Shown here: positions 15,243-23,220 of the stretch, piece after piece | Position numbering within the stretch: the first letter of the stretch is position 1 | Layout of the letters: the number at the start of each line of letters is the position of its first letter | DNA from: Pseudomonas sp. StFLB209 | Lineage (GTDB): Bacteria; Pseudomonadota; Gammaproteobacteria; Pseudomonadales; Pseudomonadaceae | Length of the DNA: 64,000 nucleotides | Assembly: GCF_000829415.1 (NCBI RefSeq) | Contig: NZ_AP014637.1 | Coordinates: forward strand, 1,252,001 to 1,316,000 | Direction: 5' to 3' | Translations under genes and position numbers: made by a program | Notes under the pieces: generated by a model | What the model saw: only the letters and a program-made list of their open reading frames with translations | Told to the model about the DNA's origin: nothing | Databases searched by the model: none

Positions 15243-17435
15243 TCATGCGCCAGCAGGGGCTGGTGGCCCTTCTAGCGCCGGCGGGCGGTGCGCGGCTCCG
15301 GGGTTCATGACCATCTGCGGGTAAGTCTGGGCGAAGTGGACCTTCGGATGCTGGTCAACGCGCTTTTTGAGCCGTTCGTTAAAGGCTCGGCCAACGCTGT
15401 ATTGCCCGCCTGAAGAGGTGCGGAACTGCGCGGTCAGCACCACGCCGTTGAGGTCCATACGGTCGACACCGAAGACCTCCAACGGACCTTGCAGGTTGTT
15501 CTTGAGCAGGATGTCTTCAGTGATCGAATGACCGGTCTCGCGGATCAGCGCCAGCGCCTCGTCAATATCGGTGTCATAAGTGAACTGCACCGAGAAGAAC
15601 GCATAGGCAAACTGCCGCGACTGGTTAGTGACTGCCTTGATCTGGCCGAACGGCACCGAGTGCACAAAGCCTTTGCCGTCACGCAGGCGCACCGTGCGGA
15701 TCGTCAGGCTTTCGACCGTACCTGAATGGCCGGTGCTGAGCACCACCCAGTCGCCGACCGAAAAGGTGTCTTCGATGATGATGAACAGGCCGGTGATCAC
15801 ATCTTGCACCAGTTGCTGCGAGCCGAAACCGATTGCCAGGCCCACGACACCGGCACCCGCCAGCAATGGCGCAACGTTGATGCCCAGGTTGGCCATGGTG
15901 GTAATGGCGCAGATCACCACGAGGATGATTTTTATCGCATTACGCAGCAGCGGCAAAATGGTCTTGACCCGGGTGCTGGGCTGGCGGCCGGAGCGATGGT
16001 TGACCGGCGGCTTGAGCGCTTCCTGAATCGCCGTATCAAGGACCACCCAGAGCAGCCAGGTCACCAGGAAAATCAGGCCAATACTGCTCAGCGAATCGCT
16101 GATCGCCCTGCCGAGGCTGTTGCGCTGGGCGAACTCGAACAGCGAAAAGCCCCATATACGCCCCAACACCTCAATGAAGGTCACCGCCAGCACGATGCGC
16201 AGGCAGGCATACACCAGGCTGAGCAAGCGCGCTTTATAAGCATGGCCGGTGCGTACCGCAGGGTCCGAGGGCTGCTTGAAGAAGTGCTGGAACACGGTAC
16301 TGAGAAACACCGTGGCAATCAGCAACAAGGTTGTGAACAGCGCGCAGCGCAGGGTCTCTTGGCTGTCCTCACCAGCGCCGATCAGATTGATTGCCGAGAC
16401 CATGATCATCAACAGAATCGGCAGATTCCACAGGTTGGAGAAGATCTTCAGCGACTGTTGCAGCGCTGGCTGGCGCATACGGCTGCTCAGCGCCCGGTTG
16501 CGAATCAGGTGTGCCACCGGGCGGCGCATGCGGATAACCAACACACAGAACACCGCAGAGGCAAACAGGCCAGTGAACACCGCGATGCTGGTCGTGACGT
16601 TGCTGCCAATCTGCCGCGCGATCTGCGGGCTGGTCAGGGCATCGCTGAGCGCCGCCAGAAAGCCGATGACGAACAGCGGCGTCGGCGTGTAACGACGCAG
16701 GATCTTCACCGCCGTACGCTTGTGCCCGGCATTGAACATGACAATCACGCACAGCAGTACCGAGGTCGAAAACACACCGCTGCTGGTGGCGTAGGCAAAA
16801 CACAAAGCCAGCGCCCGGCCAATCGAAGACGGTAGAAATTGGCTGACATACAGGGTCAAGGGCAGGCAGATCAGCGCTGGAACCGTGAACGGCAATACGT
16901 ACTTGAGCAGCGCCTGACTGCGCGTTCGGGTCCTCATGAAGGCTCGCCGGTTCAGGCGTTTGGCGATAAAGCGCCCCAGACCATGGAGCAGCACAAATGT
17001 ACCGATCCAGACCACCGACAGCACCAGAAAGTCGCCCACCATCTGCCAGGCGCTGCGTTGCGAAGGCTTGTTGACCAGCTTGTCGAGCTCTGTGGCGGCC
17101 CGGTCTGCACGCAGCCGCCAGGTATCGACCAGGTCACCGTTGAGATTCAGCGCTCGCTGAACATCGTCGATGCTGCTGCTCAGAGCCCCCAGCAGGCCGC
17201 CCTCGACAAGGATTTCAGCGGCTGGCGGTTCCGCCTCGGCGGGTTTGTCGGTTTCAGGCTCCTTTTTCTCCTCGACCGAAGTTTTCTCGGCAGGCCCGGA
17301 GGCGGCCTTGTCATCGGGCTTGTCGGCAGCAGCAGCGCCGAGCGGCAGGGCCGGGACTTCAGCAGCGTGCACGGTCAGGTTGCCCGCAAACGAAAGCACC
17401 ACTAACAGAATCAGGATCTTTAACTGAACCGCCAC
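15243..17435 (-). CDS. Large MscS-family mechanosensitive channel (YbiO-like)
   Basis: 730 residues. A signal peptide is followed by a low-complexity Ala/Glu/Lys/Pro stretch and a periplasmic segment, many membrane helices, and then the MscS pore and beta domain. The signature is LLAGAGVVGLAIGFGSQQLVQDVITGLFIIIEDTFSVGDWV near residues 540-580, followed by GTVESLTIRTVRLRDGKG. It should release solutes on hypo-osmotic shock. The start is GTG at 17435 with GGAGGAG upstream; a longer frame (to 17555) lacks a signal. It is flanked by unrelated genes and lies at the edge of the accessory region. Confidence 0.88.
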   Translation of the reverse strand: MAVQLKILILLVVLSFAGNLTVHAAEVPALPLGAAAADKPDDKAASGPAEKTSVEEKKEPETDKPAEAEPPAAEILVEGGLLGALSSSIDDVQRALNLNGDLVDTWRLRADRAATELDKLVNKPSQRSAWQMVGDFLVLSVVWIGTFVLLHGLGRFIAKRLNRRAFMRTRTRSQALLKYVLPFTVPALICLPLTLYVSQFLPSSIGRALALCFAYATSSGVFSTSVLLCVIVMFNAGHKRTAVKILRRYTPTPLFVIGFLAALSDALTSPQIARQIGSNVTTSIAVFTGLFASAVFCVLVIRMRRPVAHLIRNRALSSRMRQPALQQSLKIFSNLWNLPILLMIMVSAINLIGAGEDSQETLRCALFTTLLLIATVFLSTVFQHFFKQPSDPAVRTGHAYKARLLSLVYACLRIVLAVTFIEVLGRIWGFSLFEFAQRNSLGRAISDSLSSIGLIFLVTWLLWVVLDTAIQEALKPPVNHRSGRQPSTRVKTILPLLRNAIKIILVVICAITTMANLGINVAPLLAGAGVVGLAIGFGSQQLVQDVITGLFIIIEDTFSVGDWVVLSTGHSGTVESLTIRTVRLRDGKGFVHSVPFGQIKAVTNQSRQFAYAFFSVQFTYDTDIDEALALIRETGHSITEDILLKNNLQGPLEVFGVDRMDLNGVVLTAQFRTSSGGQYSVGRAFNERLKKRVDQHPKVHFAQTYPQMVMNPGAAHRPPALEGPPAPAGA

Positions 17436-17597
17436 GCTGCACTCTCCTCCATCCAGATATCCGATGGGGCTTATCCCCAAGGAACTGATCCCTGCGCGAC
17501 CCGCAAAGTTCGCCTGAGTGGGCAAGAAATTGGCTGATATTGCGATGCAGGACATTTCAAGGACAACAGCGGGAGGTTGCCGTTAGGCATGCGCCCA

Positions 17598-18581
17598 TCA
17601 GACGCTTACCGCGGATCTGTGCACTGCCTCCCTGAGAACCTGACGGCTTTTTTTGATTGACGGGTCCATCTCACAAAGATGCTGCCAGAACTTCTCTGCC
17701 TGAGTCTCCAGAGGCTGCTTAAGGCGAATCAGCTCGATACTCAAGGTGATGTCATGCTCTTCCCCGCCCGCCCGAACCAGCCTTTTTCGTTCCATGTCCT
17801 GGATGACAATTGCCCATGGCAACCAAGCCACGCCAAGTCCCATAAGCGCCATGGAATGCAAGCCATCGGCCAGCGAGCTGTCATGAATGGCAGTGAGCAC
17901 CGGCAGGTTTTTTGCGATATCGAGTTTTCTTTCCAGCGCCCAGCCCAGAGAGCACTCAGGCTGATAGCGCAAATAAGATACCTCACCGCTCGCCGGCTCA
18001 AGACTGTTCAGTGCCGCCCCCAGCATGTCAGGGGCACTGACCGGGACCAGGCGCTCATGGCCCAGCGTCAGGATGTCGAACTGCTGAAAGTCGACGGCGC
18101 CTGACAAACAATCACGGATACCGTTGCCCTCATCGCTAAAGGCGACGACGAAGTCTGCCTTTCGATCAGATAACGCGCGAAAACAGCCAGGCAAGTTGGC
18201 GAAGTCAATCGAAAACCGTGTAGCGCTCGACTGATTGCGCACTCTGGGCAGCCAGTCAGGGAAGAAGGCCCTGGACATGATATGCGGGGCTGCCAGGGAA
18301 ATATGCAAGCGCTTGTGCTCTCTGGCGCGGGCGACTGCAGCTTTGGCGTTGTCCAGCAACGCGACCGCGTCAAGCGCAGCGGCCTGCAACTGTTCGCCTG
18401 CATCGGTCAGCTCAAGCCGGTGTCGGGACCGATCAAAAACCGGTGCGCCCAACCACTCTTCAAGACTGTTTATGCGTCGGCTCAACCCTGAGGTCGTCAC
18501 ATTGCAACGTTCAGCGGCCTGAGAAAAACTGAGAATACGCGCCAGCACCAGGAAATCTTTCAAAGTCCGAAGATCGCTCAT
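17598..18581 (-). CDS. LysR-type transcriptional regulator
   Basis: 327 residues. The N-terminal winged helix-turn-helix is clear (FLVLARILSFSQAAERCNVTTSGLSRRINSLEEWLGAPVF), followed by a periplasmic-binding-protein-like effector domain from about residue 90. It is divergent from the BKACE-MFS-Cys operon with a 200-base gap between start codons, the classic arrangement for a LysR regulator of the adjacent catabolic genes. The effector and regulated genes are inferred from position only. Confidence 0.9.
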   Translation of the reverse strand: MSDLRTLKDFLVLARILSFSQAAERCNVTTSGLSRRINSLEEWLGAPVFDRSRHRLELTDAGEQLQAAALDAVALLDNAKAAVARAREHKRLHISLAAPHIMSRAFFPDWLPRVRNQSSATRFSIDFANLPGCFRALSDRKADFVVAFSDEGNGIRDCLSGAVDFQQFDILTLGHERLVPVSAPDMLGAALNSLEPASGEVSYLRYQPECSLGWALERKLDIAKNLPVLTAIHDSSLADGLHSMALMGLGVAWLPWAIVIQDMERKRLVRAGGEEHDITLSIELIRLKQPLETQAEKFWQHLCEMDPSIKKSRQVLREAVHRSAVSV

Positions 18582-18686
18582 CTTGCGAATCTCGCCATAT
18601 CCGTTGACGCCGCATCATGGCATGACCGATTCAGCGCGGCAAAGCGCTGCGCACTCATCCGACGCCGCCATTGTTGCAACGCCTCT

Positions 18687-18705
18687 TGCCAAAACCGCAA
18701 TGGCA
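18687..18705 (+). promoter_or_regulatory. Candidate LysR-type operator
   Basis: TGCCA at 18687-18691 and TGGCA at 18701-18705 form an inverted repeat with a 9-base spacer in the divergent gap between the LysR gene and the BKACE gene. Dyads of this kind are typical activator sites. The rest of the 200-base gap shows no clear -35/-10 pair that I would defend. Confidence 0.4.
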
Positions 18706-18782
18706 TCTGTCAGCGGTACTGCTAAAAAGCGGACGCTGCCCGGATGGCAGTCAGATGGAATGACTTTTACAAGGAAGTGCAG

Positions 18783-20081
18783 ATGAGTACGCCACACAAG
18801 ACATTGATCCTCGGGTGCGCTTCCACGGGCGCCAAGTTCACGCCGCGCAATCATTACATCACGGGTGATCAACTGCTGGACTCTATTTGCACCGGGGCAA
18901 CCATTCATGCCAGCGAACAAGCGATCGTCGACGAAGCGATCGAACTCTATGAATCAGGCTGCCGCTACTATCACTACCACGCTCGTAACCCGCTGACCCG
19001 GGAACAGACCACCGACAATGAGATTTATCAGTCGGTCAGCCGCACCATTCAGCGCGCCTGCAAAGACACCCTGCTCAGTTTTGGCGCCAGCCGCAATGGT
19101 CGTGAAGTACAAGACAACATCAAGAAATTCGGCGAATGGGAGCGCGTCAGCCAGTGTGCCTTGCCTTTGCACTTTGGTGGTGCCCACTTCGTGACGATTC
19201 AGGCTGCCATCGAGCTGCAAGTCATCTGTGACATGGAAAGAAAGCTGAGGAAGTTTGACATCGAGTACCTGTCCAGCGCTCAGTTTTCTCAGGACATCAA
19301 CAGCTACACGCCCTCTGACCGCGTGGTGAAAGCCACCATGGAAACAAACTCTACAAGTAAAGGCGCTGATTACGGCAGCACCTCGCCGTTGATCCAGTTC
19401 CAGATCTACCGCAACGCCATTGCCGCACGCCAACAACTGGGCCTGTTCCATGAAGTGGAATGGGTGCAACTGACGCGCAGTTACGGCATGACGCGATTTG
19501 CCGTCGAACACCCGGCCCTGCGCCTGGGCAGTTCGGGGCAGTTGAATATCATCCTGCTGTTCGGTTTTTCGAGTCGCCTGCCGTTTCCTCAGACCTACGA
19601 AGAGTTCTGCAATATCGTCGACATTGCCAAGAGCCTTGAATACGACCTGGCCAACCCGAACGAAATAAAGCGCAAGGTGACCATCACTGTTGGCGCTGCG
19701 GTCATGCCACAACATGCCGAGCTGCACTACCAGCCTGTCGATGTAGGGCCACAGAAAGGCACGCCAATGTGTGCGCTCAGACGTCTGGCCACCTATGCCG
19801 CGCAACCCGACAGCAAGGTCGATATTCTTCGTGTGGGCATGGAGGACACGCCGTACAGCGTGGATAACGAGGGACGTGTGCATATGGGCGATAATCTGCA
19901 ACTGCTGCATATCGCCCTTGAACAGGTCACGGCCAACGGCGCGAGCATAGAAACGGCTCCGGAAAGCATCATTCATCGAATGGGGCTGGATCTGGTCAGG
20001 ACGGAATACCTGGCCACCCAACGCCAGACGCCACTGGGCGACTGTGGACCGACCTCCTTGTATCAGGAAACTGTTCTATGA
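18783..20081 (+). CDS. BKACE-family (DUF849) beta-keto acid cleavage enzyme, long variant
   Basis: The family condenses a beta-keto acid with acetyl-CoA and cleaves it to acetoacetate plus a new CoA ester, using a zinc or other metal ion. Here the metal motif HYH (H64, H66) in YYHYHARNP and the C-terminal RVGMED (R350, E354, D355) match the catalytic Arg, metal Glu and Asp of the characterised enzyme Kce with the same spacing. The protein has 432 residues against about 270-310 for typical members, with extra sequence between the two motifs. Asn69 replaces the common Asp after HxHxR. ATG at 18783 follows AAGGAAG. Its stop overlaps the MFS start (ATGA). Confidence 0.82.
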   Translation: MSTPHKTLILGCASTGAKFTPRNHYITGDQLLDSICTGATIHASEQAIVDEAIELYESGCRYYHYHARNPLTREQTTDNEIYQSVSRTIQRACKDTLLSFGASRNGREVQDNIKKFGEWERVSQCALPLHFGGAHFVTIQAAIELQVICDMERKLRKFDIEYLSSAQFSQDINSYTPSDRVVKATMETNSTSKGADYGSTSPLIQFQIYRNAIAARQQLGLFHEVEWVQLTRSYGMTRFAVEHPALRLGSSGQLNIILLFGFSSRLPFPQTYEEFCNIVDIAKSLEYDLANPNEIKRKVTITVGAAVMPQHAELHYQPVDVGPQKGTPMCALRRLATYAAQPDSKVDILRVGMEDTPYSVDNEGRVHMGDNLQLLHIALEQVTANGASIETAPESIIHRMGLDLVRTEYLATQRQTPLGDCGPTSLYQETVL

Positions 20082-21331
20082 GCGCTACAGACAACCCGCG
20101 CCAGCAATCAAACTATCGCTGGGTCATCCTCTTGATCGCCACCATTGCCCAAGCCAGTGCGTGCTTCTTCGTTCAAGGGATTGGCGCAATTGCGATTTTC
20201 ATTCAACAGGACTGGCACCTGTCGGTCTTGCAGATTGGCCTGTTAGTGTCTGCCGCGCAGCTGATTCCGATAGTGGGGCTGCTGGTGGCGGGTGAGTTAC
20301 TGGATCGTTTCGATGAGCGCTGGGTTGTCGGTATCGGCACCTTGCTTGTGGCAGCGGCGCTCTGTGCGGCGATGTTCGCCAACAGCTACCTTATGTTGTT
20401 GCTGTTTCTGATCATCGTCGGTGCCGGCTATAGCACCGCTCAGCCAGGCGGCAGCAAATCGGTTTCCAGTTGGTTCTCCAGGCACCAGCGCGGCTTTGCG
20501 ATGGGCATCCGCCAAGCCGGGCTGCCACTGGGGGGCGCGTTGTCGGCCGCGATGCTGCCGTATATTGCCACCCGCTGGGGCTGGCAATGGTCGTTTCTGG
20601 CCGGCGGGCTGGTGGCCCTTGCCGGTGCCGTGATCTTCCTGCTGTTTTACCGCAGCGCCAACCCGGCCCCAGGCGAGCAAGGCCCGGCGCGAGCTGCTGC
20701 GCAGGATCTCAAGGCAACCCTGGCATCGCGCTTCTCGATGCTGAAGGAGCCGGCGATGAAGCAGATCATGATCTCCGGGATCAGCCTGATCTCGGTGCAA
20801 TACGGCATCCTGATTTTCACCGCACTGTATCTGTACGACCGACTGGACTTGAGCATCACGGCGGCGGCCTCATTGCTCTTTATCGCCCAAGGGGCCGGGG
20901 TAATGGGCCGGATCATCCTGGCGGCATGGAGTGACCGGTGTCAGTCAGGGCGCTACTTTCCCGTTATGACTTGCATGCTGGCCATTATCGTTGGCCTGTT
21001 GACCCTGATCTGGATGCCTATGCATACCTTCGTCCTGCTGGCGCTGCTGGCAGGCTGGCTCGGCTTTTTCGGGTTTGGCTGGTACGGTCCCTGGGTCGCC
21101 TATGTCGCGGAGTCCGCCCCGGCGAGCAAAACCGGTTTTGCACTGGGACTGGCCATGGCCTGTAATCAGGTCGCTATTGTGCTCATGCCACCTGCGCTGG
21201 GCTTACTCAAAGACCTGACGCACAGCTACATTCCCGGCTGGAGCCTGTTGATCGTCATGACGCTGGTGGCGCTGGTCATCTCCGCACGCAATGCCTTGAG
21301 CTTTCCCAGGCTGGCCTGGGGACGCAAATAA
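20078..21331 (+). CDS. MFS transporter linked to the BKACE gene
   Basis: 417 residues with about 12 membrane helices. It has the MFS loop 2-3 region LVAGELLDRFDERWVVG (a loose form of motif A) and MGIRQAGLPLGGALSAAMLPYI in helix 5, as in organic-acid and cyanate-type permeases. The ATG overlaps the BKACE stop, so the two are translated together. It probably imports the BKACE substrate or exports its product. The substrate is not predictable from sequence. Confidence 0.88.
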   Translation: MSATDNPRQQSNYRWVILLIATIAQASACFFVQGIGAIAIFIQQDWHLSVLQIGLLVSAAQLIPIVGLLVAGELLDRFDERWVVGIGTLLVAAALCAAMFANSYLMLLLFLIIVGAGYSTAQPGGSKSVSSWFSRHQRGFAMGIRQAGLPLGGALSAAMLPYIATRWGWQWSFLAGGLVALAGAVIFLLFYRSANPAPGEQGPARAAAQDLKATLASRFSMLKEPAMKQIMISGISLISVQYGILIFTALYLYDRLDLSITAAASLLFIAQGAGVMGRIILAAWSDRCQSGRYFPVMTCMLAIIVGLLTLIWMPMHTFVLLALLAGWLGFFGFGWYGPWVAYVAESAPASKTGFALGLAMACNQVAIVLMPPALGLLKDLTHSYIPGWSLLIVMTLVALVISARNALSFPRLAWGRK

Positions 21332-21364
21332 CCCGATGCGTAACCACTCAAAGGAAGACTGGCA

Positions 21365-21766
21365 ATGACTGCCCTTCGCTACATTGATTTCCCTGAATTG
21401 CTGGAACGGGCACAGCGCGCCAGCAATATCGAAGTCAGTTGCCGATGTAATACCAAGGTCCTTACCGGCTGGGAAAGTCCACTGGTCTCGTCCAATGCCC
21501 ATCATCTACTGGACATCGGCACGCTGAGCAACGCCGACGAGGAAGATCTGACCATCAACGAGTATCACCCGTCAGGCACCCATTACTGGTCAACGCAGGC
21601 CCCCATTGCGCCCCGTTACTACCCCTACAACCGCTGCAAGGTGTCTGAATGTCTGTTGTGCGGGCGCTGCTACCTGCGCTATTCGGAAAGCGGGGCTTAT
21701 CACATTGAACCGAGAATTCGCTATCTGGACCCGGCGCTGATCGTGGATGCACCTCTGCCAGCCTGA
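21365..21766 (+). CDS. Small six-cysteine protein of the BKACE operon, unknown function
   Basis: A 133-residue soluble protein I do not recognise. Cysteines are arranged as C26-x-C28 and C91-x4-C96-x2-C99-x2-C102 (CKVSECLLCGRC), with several His (46, 47, 68, 73, 113), suggesting a zinc or iron-sulfur site. The region before the second cluster is Tyr/Pro rich (RYYPYNR). ATG at 21365 follows AAGGAAG, 33 bases after the MFS stop, so it is the third gene of the operon. There is no signal peptide or membrane helix. It could be a metal-binding accessory or ferredoxin-like subunit; neither can be shown here. Confidence 0.75.
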   Translation: MTALRYIDFPELLERAQRASNIEVSCRCNTKVLTGWESPLVSSNAHHLLDIGTLSNADEEDLTINEYHPSGTHYWSTQAPIAPRYYPYNRCKVSECLLCGRCYLRYSESGAYHIEPRIRYLDPALIVDAPLPA

Positions 21767-21788
21767 TCAGCCGTCTGCCAGATTACAG

Positions 21789-22556
21789 TCAGAGCTGCAC
21801 GAGCAGTTGCGGCAGGCCGGCAATCGATGCCAGGCAGTAACTCGCCAAACCACTGTCGTCGCGCTGCAGCCCAGCGGACTTGCCGGTCAGTACCCGCACA
21901 CTGCGCGCCCCGATGCCTGACGCGCCCGCCATATCGGTGCCTGGATCATCGCCAATCACCAACACCTCGCGGGCCTGGCAACCGATCGACTGCAGGGCCA
22001 TCTCAAAGAACAATGACGAGGGCTTGCCCGTAACCTGCGCAGTTTGCCCACTGGCGTACTCCAGCGCCGCCACGAAGGCGCCGCAATCCAGGCTCGGGCC
22101 ATCTGCCGCAAACCAGAACGGATTCTTTTGCAGGGCAATCAACCGTGCGCCGCCGCTCAGCAGGCGAAACACCCGATTCAGGTTGTCGTAGCAAAAGGCC
22201 TGACCGATATCGCCGATCACCACATAGTCGGGGTTGCGCTCATTGATGAGCAGTCCATCGAACAGCGGCCGAACCGAATCGGGCACCAGCAGATAGCTGC
22301 TGCGCCCCTGCTGAGTGTGCAGCCAGGCAACGCAGGCAGTGGTTGCGGTTTGAATGTGCTGCGCCGGTACGGCAAGACCCAGCACGGCGAGTTCGGCACT
22401 GATGGTTGCAGGCGAGCGTGCCGTGATATTGGTCAGCAGGCGATAGTCGAGCCCTTGCTCATGCAGCCAGGCCAGTGACTCGGCCGCGCCGGCAATCAGC
22501 GCCCCCTGATGGGTCAGCGTGCCTTCGATATCGAGTAGCAGTCCTTTGCAGTTCAT
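21789..22556 (-). CDS. HAD-superfamily subfamily IIA phosphatase, LHPP-like
   Basis: 255 residues. Motif I is LLLDIEGTLTH with nucleophile D9, but E11 stands where most HAD phosphatases have the acid/base Asp. Motif II is in LLTN (N43), K178 is in TGKPSSLFF and the metal-binding acids are in VIGDDPGTD (203-208). The alternation of segments resembles LHPP/NagD-like phosphatases, whose substrates include small phosphate esters, phospholysine and pyrophosphate. ATG at 22556 encodes MNCKGLLLD; the frame continues upstream through ssb but that part is a shadow. It lies downstream of ssb on the same strand but past a hairpin. Confidence 0.8.
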   Translation of the reverse strand: MNCKGLLLDIEGTLTHQGALIAGAAESLAWLHEQGLDYRLLTNITARSPATISAELAVLGLAVPAQHIQTATTACVAWLHTQQGRSSYLLVPDSVRPLFDGLLINERNPDYVVIGDIGQAFCYDNLNRVFRLLSGGARLIALQKNPFWFAADGPSLDCGAFVAALEYASGQTAQVTGKPSSLFFEMALQSIGCQAREVLVIGDDPGTDMAGASGIGARSVRVLTGKSAGLQRDDSGLASYCLASIAGLPQLLVQL

Positions 22557-22578
22557 CTTTATATCCTCTACACAATGC

Positions 22579-22605
22579 GAAAGCCCCCGCTGGGCGGGGG
22601 CTTTC
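22579..22605 (-). terminator. Strong hairpin after ssb, probable terminator
   Basis: GAAAGCCCCCGC pairs perfectly with GCGGGGGCTTTC around a TGG loop. It lies 30 bases downstream of the ssb stop and just before the HAD gene start. The T run on the minus strand is short (CTTTC), so read-through to the HAD gene is possible. Confidence 0.75.
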
Positions 22606-22635
22606 ACTGTAGGGCAGCTTGCAGTCAGTTGCTTG

Positions 22636-23211
22636 TCAGAACGGAATATCGTCATCGAAGCTGTCGAAGTCGGCCGCCGGCTGCGGAGCCGGTTTTGGCG
22701 CTGGTCGCGACTCACGCTGCGGCTGGCTGTACGACTGTTGTGGCGATTGGTCGTAAGACTGATGCTGCGGTGACTGATCGTAGGACTGCTGTGGCGCCGG
22801 AGCCGGACGTGACTGCTGCGGGCGCGACTGGCCGTAGTTGCCACCACCCTGGTTGTCGCCCTGCTGCGGACGGCCACCGAGCAGTTGCATGGTGCCCTGC
22901 ATGTCGACGACGATTTCAGTGGTATAACGCTTGATGCCGTCTTTTTCCCATTCGCGAGTCTGCAGCTTGCCTTCGATGTAGACCTGCGAGCCTTTGCGCA
23001 GGTACTCGCCGGCAATTTCCGCGACCTTGCCGAACAGCGAGACGCGGTGCCATTCGGTACGCTCGACCTTCTGGCCGCTCTGCTTGTCGGTCCATTGTTC
23101 ACTGGTAGCCAGACTCAGGTTGGTCACGGCGTTGCCGTTAGGCAGGTAACGGACTTCGGGATCCTGGCCGCATGTACCGACCAATATGACTTTGTTAACC
23201 CCACGGGCCAT
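22636..23211 (-). CDS. ssb: Single-stranded DNA-binding protein
   Basis: 191 residues: an OB-fold ssDNA-binding domain ([12 protein letters not shown] through [13 protein letters not shown], about 1-112), a Gln/Pro/Ser/Gly-rich linker with repeated QSYDQSPQ units, and the acidic tip DDDIPF that docks replication and repair partners. ATG at 23211 with GGAG upstream, nine bases after the MFS stop, so it is probably co-transcribed with the MFS gene. It lies near uvrA as in other pseudomonads. Confidence 0.97.
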   Translation of the reverse strand: MARGVNKVILVGTCGQDPEVRYLPNGNAVTNLSLATSEQWTDKQSGQKVERTEWHRVSLFGKVAEIAGEYLRKGSQVYIEGKLQTREWEKDGIKRYTTEIVVDMQGTMQLLGGRPQQGDNQGGGNYGQSRPQQSRPAPAPQQSYDQSPQHQSYDQSPQQSYSQPQRESRPAPKPAPQPAADFDSFDDDIPF

Positions 23212-23220
23212 AACGTTCTC

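Noticed and set aside
17598..21766. Prophage or integrative element carrying the BKACE cluster
   Set aside because: No integrase, attachment repeats, transposase or flanking tRNA is visible, so only a localised insertion or rearrangement is suggested.
22560..23210. CRISPR-like repeats in the ssb linker region
   Set aside because: The repeats are in-frame codons for QSYDQSPQ units, irregular in spacing, and without spacers or cas genes.
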